A stretch of DNA of 12,720 nt from NCBI GenBank assembly GCA_025458545.1, contig JALOSH010000028.1:1-12720 (forward strand). The letters are read 5' to 3'. Position 1 is the stretch's first letter; every line of letters starts with the position of its first letter. Positions 1-5,938 of this stretch are shown in pieces. The notes under the pieces are model-generated. The model searched no databases. It worked only from the letters and a program-made list of their open reading frames with translations, and was not told the DNA's origin. The DNA comes from Hydrogenophaga sp. Its GTDB lineage: Bacteria > Pseudomonadota > Gammaproteobacteria > Burkholderiales > Burkholderiaceae. The position numbers and the translations under genes were made by a program.

Positions 1-1421
1 CTGAAGCGCACTTTGACGCGGTGATCGCGCTCGGTCTCCACCGGCTCATCGGACAGACCAACGACCGTGGCGCTCTGCACGCCGAAGGCCGTGGGCTGGT
101 GCACATGGCGCGGCACCACGGCGGCGGCTGCGGGTGCGCCATGGAAGTGGTTCTTGTAGGTGCCGTGCTCGATCTCGCTGCGTTCGATGTCTGTGTGGCC
201 AAGCAAGGCCGCCAGATCGGCCCCCAGGTTGTTGGCGCAGTGGTGTTCTACTGCCAGCAGCGTGAAGGCGTTGTGCTGGCTTTGTGTGCCGCGTTGGTGT
301 GAAGCCAGCACGGCGCCACCGTAATTGAGGGCGCTGCTGTTCGCGCCGTACAGCGGATGGTCCACCAGCTCGAACTGGCTGCCCGCCTTGAAGTGCCGGG
401 CACTGCCCTGGCCTTCAAAGCGCTTGAAGCCCAGTTCCAGCGAGGCCAGCGCCAGGGCGGCGGCGCGCTCGGCGTGTTCGGGGTTTTCATAACGGTAGGC
501 ACCGGCGCCGTCGTACACCTGCAGAGCGGGCAGTTCGCCCACCGGCAGCGCGGTCTGCGCTTGTGCGCCCACGCCCGAGAGGCGTTTGTAGTCCCAGGCG
601 GCCAGCGTCACCGCGTTGGGCGCCAGTTCGCGCTGGGCCATGAAAGCGGTGACGCTGTCGCGCTGACCCGCCACCTTGGCCGTGGCGTGCTGGCTGGTGA
701 AACGCACCGGGCCCAGTGTCGGACGAGCCGCCAGCCGGTCGGTGATCACCAACACATGGCGGGCATGGTGCGCGGCGTCGGCGTCCGCTGCCTGCTGCCC
801 GTTCAGGTGTTCAAAGTGGTACGCGAGACCTTCAGATGCCAGCAAGCGCTGCACAAAAGCCAGATCGGTCTCGCGGTACTGGGTGCACAGGCTGCGCACG
901 CGCAGGGCCTCGGTGACTTCCACGCGCCAGTTCGCTTGCGGATGGTGATCGGCCAACACCGCCTCGATCACCTGCAGCGCCGTCTGGTCGTGGAACACTC
1001 GGCTGTTGCGCCGCTGGGCCAGGTAAGACAGCCAGGGCCGCATGGTCAGCGCGTAGCGCGCCACACCGCCGTCAGACCCTAGCTGGGCGGCGGCGAAGAC
1101 ATAGCCGTGCCAAGGCACGTAGGCCCCATCAGACTGAAGCAGCGACAGCGAAATCTGCTCACCGATCAGCGTCTTGAGTTCCAGGTGCGCGCTGGTCGAG
1201 AGGCACTGCAACTGCAGCTCGAACGCCTGAGAGACGGCTTCGAGCAAGACCATGCGCTCGGGGATGAGCGAGAGCGCGGGCAGGGCGGTGTGCACCTGCA
1301 TGAGGCGGTGCCGCTGGTCCAGCAGCCGGGCAAAGTCCAAGCGGCTGGTCAGGGCGGCGAGCGGGGTGCCTTCAAGACCTGATACGAGTGAAGGTCTGGC
1401 GGGGGTGGCGGCTGCGGTCAT
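1..1421 (-). CDS. vgrG: Type VI secretion spike protein VgrG (TssI), 3' end cut off by window edge
   Basis: VgrG trimers form the puncturing tip on the Hcp tube and carry effectors or PAAR proteins. The open frame starts at an ATG at 1421-1419 and runs without a stop to the left edge, giving 473 complete codons. An AGGGA ribosome site (1434-1430) sits 8 nt before the ATG. Residues 1 to about 400 fit the gp27-like hub: they include a GYVFAAAQLGSDGG stretch, a segment reading LCTQYRETDLAFVQRLLASE, and FEGQGSARHFKAGSQFELVD. The last 40 or so residues (ATVVGLSDEPVETERDHRVKVRF) look like the start of the gp5-like OB fold. The needle beta-helix and any C-terminal effector domain lie outside the window, so its effector status is unknown. 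It lies 63 bp downstream of tssL on the same strand and is probably co-transcribed with tssJKL. The identification is firm; the assignment of domain borders is approximate. Confidence 0.93.
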   Translation of the reverse strand, partial: MTAAATPARPSLVSGLEGTPLAALTSRLDFARLLDQRHRLMQVHTALPALSLIPERMVLLEAVSQAFELQLQCLSTSAHLELKTLIGEQISLSLLQSDGAYVPWHGYVFAAAQLGSDGGVARYALTMRPWLSYLAQRRNSRVFHDQTALQVIEAVLADHHPQANWRVEVTEALRVRSLCTQYRETDLAFVQRLLASEGLAYHFEHLNGQQAADADAAHHARHVLVITDRLAARPTLGPVRFTSQHATAKVAGQRDSVTAFMAQRELAPNAVTLAAWDYKRLSGVGAQAQTALPVGELPALQVYDGAGAYRYENPEHAERAAALALASLELGFKRFEGQGSARHFKAGSQFELVDHPLYGANSSALNYGGAVLASHQRGTQSQHNAFTLLAVEHHCANNLGADLAALLGHTDIERSEIEHGTYKNHFHGAPAAAAVVPRHVHQPTAFGVQSATVVGLSDEPVETERDHRVKVRF

Positions 1422-1484
1422 CCTTCTGTTCCCTGATGCTTGTTTGAATCGGCGCCATGTTGTTTTTTCTGGCTGGCGCGCGGG

Positions 1485-2288
1485 CTACGGTAGCGTGATC
1501 GTGACGTTGGCCACTTGCGGCGGCAGGTTGACAATGCGGTGGTAGGTCGACAGGTCAGATTGCGTCTGGTAGGCCAGACCCCATTGCAGACCCATGAAGG
1601 CCAAAAGGCCCAGGAAAGCAAAGACCGACGCGATCACCCACAGCGGGACTTCGTTGCGAAGGGTGTGCATGATCCGGTCGGGTGGCAGCCAGTGGGGCGC
1701 AAAGCTGGCGCGCTTGCCTTTGATGTGGGCGATCTCGTCGCCGAGTCGGCCGGTCAGGTAGCTGAGTTTTTCCGAGCCTTCCAGCACGTACTGACCCTGG
1801 AATCCCAGCAACAAACACATGTGAAACACCTCCAGAACCTGCAGGCGGGGAGGGGTGTCCGAGCGCAGTTTTTCCAGGTGTTCAAAGAAGCGTTCGCCAG
1901 CCAATTGCTCGCCAAACAGTTCCAGCTGGAGCGGCCGACGCTCCCAACTGTCTCGGGCAGCAGATGGCGTCATGAGCATGGTTTCATCGACCAAAGCGCA
2001 GAATGCAAACTTGCACAAAAACACGTCGTCTGCCGGGGATTTGAGCGCCAAGGCACCGCGTTCGAAGTCGATCAGAAAGTTGCGAATGTGCTCCCGGAAG
2101 CTCTCGGCATCGCTTGGTTTGTGCCCGCTTTTGATCATGAACACCACGTACAGGCCGTCGTAAAGCAAGTCGAGCAGCGACTTGGCTTCGCGAGCGGCAA
2201 TCAGCGGCATGCGCGGGCCGCGCTTCTGGGCGGTAGGCAGCGGCGTTTGGAGCAGCGAAGGAGCTTTCATGTCAACCATGGTGGCCAT
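1485..2288 (-). CDS. tssL: T6SS inner-membrane protein TssL (DotU/IcmH family), short form
   Basis: TssL anchors the T6SS membrane complex with TssM and TssJ and docks the baseplate through TssK. The 267-residue protein has the family layout. A cytoplasmic helical domain spans residues 30-200, with LVDETML near 99-105 and LEVFHMCLLLGFQGQY at 152-167, both typical of DotU proteins. One hydrophobic membrane segment follows at about 215-234, with a short periplasmic tail after it. There is no OmpA-like peptidoglycan-binding extension, so this is the short form; anchoring to the wall would need a separate protein. The ATG overlaps the tssK stop codon (TGATG), which suggests translational coupling; ATG codons at residues 4 and 7 are possible alternatives because no strong ribosome site is visible. 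TssL is usually encoded beside TssM, but here the next gene is vgrG. Confidence 0.95.
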   Translation of the reverse strand: MATMVDMKAPSLLQTPLPTAQKRGPRMPLIAAREAKSLLDLLYDGLYVVFMIKSGHKPSDAESFREHIRNFLIDFERGALALKSPADDVFLCKFAFCALVDETMLMTPSAARDSWERRPLQLELFGEQLAGERFFEHLEKLRSDTPPRLQVLEVFHMCLLLGFQGQYVLEGSEKLSYLTGRLGDEIAHIKGKRASFAPHWLPPDRIMHTLRNEVPLWVIASVFAFLGLLAFMGLQWGLAYQTQSDLSTYHRIVNLPPQVANVTITLP

Positions 2289-3637
2289 CAGTTGTTGAGC
2301 GCGAAGAGTTCAAGTTCCAGGTCGGGCATGCCGGCTGGCGCGTAAATCGTCAGACTTTGAGCCTTGAGCATGCGTTCGTACAACGGGCTTTTGCTCTCCA
2401 GTTCAAAGTAGTAGGTGCCCGGACGCACCGGTATGGCAGCCGGTACCTGTGGCAGATGGGTCAGGCGGACACCGCTCATGGCGGACAACACCAGCTTTTC
2501 GACGTCGTCGGGCGCGCCAGATTTGAACCGCATGGGGACCACCTCCACCAGTTCCGCAGGTGGCATGGCCGCCTTGATGCCCAGTACCAGCGTGGTTTGT
2601 GGTGTGATCTTGTCGCTGTCCAGCACCCCGGTGTGGAACGAAGGCTTGTTTTCCCGCAGAGCGATGGCGAAGTAGCGGGTGGATATGACGGTTTCCAGAA
2701 GCTCCTGGATGATGGTTTCCAGCCTGGCAAAGCTGGCGCCAGGTTGGTTGTGCTGGTAGCTCGGCAGATCGGCCAGCGTGAATGATTTGGAGAACGTCAT
2801 CAAGGCCCCGGCGAGTTGCAGCAATTGCTGAAACAAGCGCTCCGGATGCAGGCCTGGGTGGTGATGCAGATGGGACAGCGAGCCGAACGCGCTGCTTGCC
2901 GTGTGCAGCAGCCAGAACGACGCGATGTCTCCCGAACGAAATTCGATCACATGTCGAGAAGGTTCGCGGTGAAATCCGTACAGCGCACTGACCTTGGCCT
3001 GCAGGGTGTCCAGCAAGCGCCGCAACAGGGCACGCAAGGCTGGGCTCGATTCGATCGACATGCTGGGTGCGATGAAGCGGGTATCGAGCTCGAAACCACC
3101 CGTGGCATTGCGCCGGACCCTGCACAGCGGGAGGCTGACCAGATGGTCGCGGGGCTCACCGTCTGCTTGCAGTTTCAGCACCTTCTGGAGCACCGCTGTT
3201 TCTGAATCGGCCGCTTGGGTGAACAGATCGGGCGAAGCCTGGTTCTTTTGTACATAACGTACAGCACCATCGCTGGCCTCGCCAGCGCTGCTGAAGTTGT
3301 TTCCCGTGCTTCGCACTGGCGCCATGACCGCATGGAAAGTGATTTCCGAGATGCCAGCCTCGGTGTGGTGCAACGAAACCGGCGGCGGCAGTGGGTCTTC
3401 TTGCGGCGCGTTGAACACTTCTCCATCGGGAAGAATCGCCTGCAAATGCTCAATGCGAAGGACGCCAGTGGCCAAGGCATCGACATTGATGCTCAGCTTG
3501 CGCAACCCCCATGCATAAGGGTGCAGGCTGGATGCGACCTCGGCCAACCGCCATTCGTGATAAGCGTCTTGTAACTGAAAGTGCTGTGGTCGAAGGAACT
3601 GGCCTTCACCCCACAAGACCTTGGAGGAACGAAACAT
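2288..3637 (-). CDS. tssK: T6SS baseplate adaptor TssK (ImpJ/VasE family)
   Basis: TssK trimers link the TssEFG baseplate to the TssJLM membrane complex. The 449-residue length matches the family. The N-terminus carries the family signature, here LWGEGQFLRPQHFQLQD (residues 8-24). The middle has the ESSPALRALLRRLLDTL stretch and the C-terminal third contains the TLVLGIKAAMPPAELVE and PVRPGTYYFELE segments expected of the neck and head. An AGGGAG ribosome site at 3647-3642 is 4 nt upstream of the ATG, so the start is well supported. It follows tssJ after 44 bp and overlaps the tssL start by one base, so tssJ-tssK-tssL form one transcription unit. Nothing looks truncated. Confidence 0.96.
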   Translation of the reverse strand: MFRSSKVLWGEGQFLRPQHFQLQDAYHEWRLAEVASSLHPYAWGLRKLSINVDALATGVLRIEHLQAILPDGEVFNAPQEDPLPPPVSLHHTEAGISEITFHAVMAPVRSTGNNFSSAGEASDGAVRYVQKNQASPDLFTQAADSETAVLQKVLKLQADGEPRDHLVSLPLCRVRRNATGGFELDTRFIAPSMSIESSPALRALLRRLLDTLQAKVSALYGFHREPSRHVIEFRSGDIASFWLLHTASSAFGSLSHLHHHPGLHPERLFQQLLQLAGALMTFSKSFTLADLPSYQHNQPGASFARLETIIQELLETVISTRYFAIALRENKPSFHTGVLDSDKITPQTTLVLGIKAAMPPAELVEVVPMRFKSGAPDDVEKLVLSAMSGVRLTHLPQVPAAIPVRPGTYYFELESKSPLYERMLKAQSLTIYAPAGMPDLELELFALNN

Positions 3638-3681
3638 GGAACTCCCTGAAACACTTCAAAAACCGCTGTCCACCTTCGGTG

Positions 3682-4389
3682 TCAGCGACAGACTGTACCC
3701 GCCAATCGCCGAGCTTCTGGCGGGCTCCCCACCGTCTCGCCTTGGGTGACGCTGAGGGCACATTGGTGTGCCCCCAGCGTCACACCTTCCTTCGCGCTTC
3801 CGTTCACGTCGAAAACAAACCGCCAGCGGTTCTCTTCGGGTGATTTGAAAAGCGCCACGACAGCGATGTGACTGACATTCTTCGGTATGGCTTCTTCTAC
3901 CTCGTAGCGCTGTCCGGGCAGCAATACCAGCTCTCTGGACGACACCACATCTTCGTGCTCGTATGGCTTGTCCGTGAAAGCTTTGTAGGGGGCGCTCATC
4001 ACGGCTTCATGCCTTTTGAGTTTGTAGATCCTGACCACCAGCGACAGCGGACGGGACGTTGTCCCGCTGTTGAGTTGGTCGCTGGCATGGATACGAAGCG
4101 GTATCTTGGTGGGGCTGATGAGCGCTTTCAACATGTCTGGGGACACGGATGGCGCGGCTGGGGGTGCCTCCATCTTTTGAAGACCCACGAGGCCGAGGGT
4201 TTTGTCGAGTAGTCCCCCGCCAGGTGGCGTTGTCCCACAACCGCTTACCCAAGCACACAGCAACATCACACTGGCGATTTTCACAGGTCTCGCGGCCAGA
4301 CCCCAAGAAGTCCTCTCCCCATGAGCGGGGTTATCGGGCTGGCCCACGTCACGCAAGGCGGTGTTGTCAAAAGATCGGGTGAGCTTCAT
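3682..4389 (-). CDS. tssJ: T6SS outer-membrane lipoprotein TssJ (VasD/Lip family)
   Basis: TssJ is the lipoprotein that ties the TssM periplasmic domain to the outer membrane. The sequence shows a hydrophobic stretch and lipobox, VSGC, with the acylated cysteine at residue 51 counted from the ATG at 4389. The TssJ beta-sandwich follows: PLRIHASDQLNSG, LSLVVRIYKLK, a VLLPGQRYEVEE-like strand and HIAVVALFKSPEENRWRF are typical of the family. The start is uncertain. From the ATG, about 35 mostly polar residues precede the hydrophobic core, which is long for a signal peptide, and no strong ribosome site precedes the ATG. A GTG at 4284-4282 (residue 36, VKIASVMLLC) would give a compact 15-residue signal peptide, but its ribosome site is also weak. 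It is the first gene of the minus arm and is divergent from the TagM-like gene. Confidence 0.9.
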   Translation of the reverse strand: MKLTRSFDNTALRDVGQPDNPAHGERTSWGLAARPVKIASVMLLCAWVSGCGTTPPGGGLLDKTLGLVGLQKMEAPPAAPSVSPDMLKALISPTKIPLRIHASDQLNSGTTSRPLSLVVRIYKLKRHEAVMSAPYKAFTDKPYEHEDVVSSRELVLLPGQRYEVEEAIPKNVSHIAVVALFKSPEENRWRFVFDVNGSAKEGVTLGAHQCALSVTQGETVGSPPEARRLAGTVCR

Positions 4390-4495
4390 GGTGGATGGCT
4401 GGAGACCTGCGACAAGCGGCCTTGCAAGATGTCATTAGGCCCTGTTTTGCCTTGCGCTATTATGCGGCGCATACCCAAAGCGACTGACTGCTTTC

Positions 4496-4544
4496 GTGTC
4501 ACAATTCGCGACCGAATCGTTTTGCGAGCATACTTGTGTCACAA
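4496..4544. repeat. Paired GTGTCACAA direct repeats; the second lies in an 11-bp palindrome
   Basis: GTGTCACAA occurs at 4496-4504 and again at 4536-4544, exactly 40 bp apart. The second copy is part of a perfect odd-centred palindrome, TTGTG-T-CACAA, at 4534-4544. A spacing of 40 bp is close to four helical turns, which would put both copies on the same DNA face. This pattern would suit a dimeric regulator acting on the divergent promoters. The binding protein is not identifiable from sequence, and chance occurrence cannot be excluded. Confidence 0.4.
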
Positions 4545-4617
4545 AGAAGTGCTCAGATCCAGTCAACGTGGAACGCGTCAGCAGCCCCGTTGGCTGGCAA
4601 AAAGTTTTGATTGAATC

Positions 4618-4626
4618 AGGGAGGAG
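4618..4626 (+). promoter_or_regulatory. Strong ribosome binding site selecting a TTG start
   Basis: The sequence AGGGAGGAG is a near-ideal Shine-Dalgarno element. It lies 5 nt before a TTG at 4632, in frame with the downstream lipoprotein. An earlier in-frame TTG at 4611 lies upstream of this element and so cannot use it. The next in-frame ATG, at 4692, has no ribosome site. The element therefore decides the start of the TagM-like gene. Confidence 0.8.
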
Positions 4627-4631
4627 TTCGT

Positions 4632-5378
4632 TTGTTCGATACGCACAACACGCTTGCCCGGGCTACCACGCCCGCCACCAACAGCCATGTCATGGGGTGC
4701 CCGTCATCGCGGGTTCGCCAGCCTGTCTGGAGCGGTCTCATACTTGCGACACTGTTCGTCTTGGGGGCTTGCTCCACCAAGCCCCCCCAGCCAGAAGTTC
4801 AAGCCAAAGAACTCACTGCCAAGGTAGAGCCACTGTCGGAATACCTCAGCCGTGCGCAGGCCGCAGAAGCTGCTGAGGGTGGCCGTGAGCGCGCCCGCCT
4901 TATCTATCGCGAAGCCGCTCAGTCTTATCCGACCGACAAGCGCCCATGGTTGCGGTTGGCGCAGAGTTACTTCGATGCGTCAGACTATGGCAATGCCGTG
5001 CTGGCCGCACAAGAGGTGGTTCAGCGCGACTCGGCTGACAGCGTGGCACAGGGCCTCCTGGCGGTGAGCGGATTGCGCATCTCCACCACCGCCTTGTCAG
5101 CGTTGCGCAACCAGAACAACCTCACCACATCCGCCCGCTCCGAGGCAGAGGACATGGCCCGCAACCTACGGACCATTCTGGGGGAGTCGGTACTGGTTCC
5201 TAAGCCATCGGAAACCGTTCAGGAGAACGTGGCTCCTCGTACTCCTGCACGTCCCCGGGTTCCAGCACGTCCCCGTACAGCCCGCCCTGCCACTGCGGCC
5301 TCTCCTTCAACCGCTGTAAACCCACCAGTCGCACCATCACCGCAGCCATCCAGCAACCCGTTTGGTGCGCTCAGGTAA
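4632..5378 (+). CDS. tagM: TagM-like T6SS-associated lipoprotein with TPR-like segment and Pro/Arg-rich tail
   Basis: This is a predicted outer-membrane or periplasmic lipoprotein of 248 residues from the TTG start. A hydrophobic core (about 34-46) ends in a lipobox, LGAC, with the cysteine at 47. Residues about 85-150 look like paired amphipathic TPR-type helices (ARLIYREAAQSYPTDK, WLRLAQSYFDASDYGNAVLAA). The tail from about residue 200 is Pro/Ala/Arg-rich, low in complexity and probably disordered or wall-spanning. Its place just before tssB and divergent from tssJ matches the accessory lipoprotein called TagM in Burkholderia T6SS clusters; I assign the symbol from position and architecture, not from an alignment. 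Its role is not established. A possible role is helping the membrane complex cross the peptidoglycan or outer membrane, which is inference. It lies 38 bp before tssB and is probably the first gene of the plus-strand operon. Confidence 0.72.
   Translation: MFDTHNTLARATTPATNSHVMGCPSSRVRQPVWSGLILATLFVLGACSTKPPQPEVQAKELTAKVEPLSEYLSRAQAAEAAEGGRERARLIYREAAQSYPTDKRPWLRLAQSYFDASDYGNAVLAAQEVVQRDSADSVAQGLLAVSGLRISTTALSALRNQNNLTTSARSEAEDMARNLRTILGESVLVPKPSETVQENVAPRTPARPRVPARPRTARPATAASPSTAVNPPVAPSPQPSSNPFGALR
5244..5279 (+). repeat. Two tandem 18-bp units in the proline-rich tail
   Basis: The 11-mer GCACGTCCCCG occurs at 5247-5257 and again at 5265-5275, a period of 18 bp. In frame this encodes PARPRV followed by PARPRT. 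The high nucleotide identity suggests a recent in-frame duplication in the tail of the TagM-like protein. Such Pro/Arg-rich tails tolerate changes in length. Confidence 0.65.
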
Positions 5379-5416
5379 ACATTTGTCGTCACAAGCCACG
5401 CCTTCAGGAGATCCTC

Positions 5417-5938
5417 ATGGCAAAAAAAGATAGCGTTCATAAAAAGCTTGACAAGGTCAGGCCTCCCCGAGTGCAGCTGACGTATGACGTCGAGGTCGGG
5501 GATGCCATTGAGCAGAAAGAAATTCCTTTTGTTGTGGGGGTCTTGGGGGACTTCACCGGCCAGCGCGATCCAGACAAACCCATGGCCCGGCTGAAAGAGC
5601 GCAAGTTCGTCAATGTCGACATGGACAACTTTGACGACGTCGTCAAGGGCATGGCACCCAAGGCGTCCTTTCGGGTGCAAAACAAGCTCAGCGAAGGCGG
5701 CGGTGAATTCGCCGTCAACCTGAACTTCGAGAAGTTGGAAGACTTCCGCCCAGAATCCGTGGTGCAACAGGTAGACCCCCTGCGCAAGCTGCTGGAAGCA
5801 CGCACCAAGCTCTCCGATTTGCGCAACAAACTGGCCGGCAACGACAAGCTGGAAGACATTTTGGGTGACGTGCTGACCAACACCGAGCAACTCGCCAAAC
5901 TCGGGCAAGAAGCCCGCAAAACTGACGGAGAAGCCTGA
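5417..5938 (+). CDS. tssB: T6SS contractile sheath small subunit TssB (VipA/ImpB)
   Basis: TssB pairs with TssC to build the contractile sheath around the Hcp tube. The 173-residue length and sequence are typical: an N-terminal basic segment leading to RPPRVQLTYDVE, then the IPFVVGVLGDFTGQ strand, the LKERKFVNVDMDNFDDVV region and FRPESVVQQVDPLRKLLEAR, which precede the C-terminal helix (ILGDVLTNTEQLAKL) that contributes to sheath assembly and ClpV handling. An AGGAG site (5406-5410) lies 6 nt before the ATG. The stop codon overlaps the tssC ATG (TGATG), which fits coupled synthesis of the two sheath proteins. Confidence 0.97.
   Translation: MAKKDSVHKKLDKVRPPRVQLTYDVEVGDAIEQKEIPFVVGVLGDFTGQRDPDKPMARLKERKFVNVDMDNFDDVVKGMAPKASFRVQNKLSEGGGEFAVNLNFEKLEDFRPESVVQQVDPLRKLLEARTKLSDLRNKLAGNDKLEDILGDVLTNTEQLAKLGQEARKTDGEA

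Larger units (their letters stand above)
4390..4631. promoter_or_regulatory. Divergent intergenic regulatory region of the two T6SS arms
   Basis: This 242-bp gap separates the first genes of the two divergent arms and must hold, or be close to, the promoters for both. It is AT-richer than the flanking genes: 32 of 60 bases are G/C in 4441-4500 and 28 of 60 in 4501-4560. A TATTAT hexamer at 4458-4463 could be a -10 element reading rightwards, but the -35 at the right distance (TTAGGC, 4435-4440) is poor. No convincing sigma-54 (GG/GC) element was found. Two GTGTCACAA copies and a palindrome are listed separately. If tssJ really starts at 4284, the gap is about 105 bp longer. Promoter positions are not established. 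Confidence 0.55.

Noticed and set aside
357..1082. Plus-strand open frame (241 codons) opposite vgrG
   Set aside because: The minus frame here gives a continuous VgrG hub sequence, so the plus frame is an antisense artefact.
1515..2345. Plus-strand open frame (276 codons) opposite tssL
   Set aside because: It is the complement of a conserved tssL frame; its Gln/His/Arg-rich composition is typical of an antisense shadow.
3698..3724. 7-bp inverted repeat (CCCGCCA / TGGCGGG) at the end of tssJ
   Set aside because: It lies within coding sequence, has a 13-nt loop and is not followed by a U-run on the minus strand, so it is not a convincing terminator.
4589..4608. TGGC followed by TTTTGAT upstream of the TagM-like gene, considered as a sigma-54 promoter
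   Set aside because: The -12 GC is missing and the element almost touches the ribosome site, leaving no room for a usual leader.
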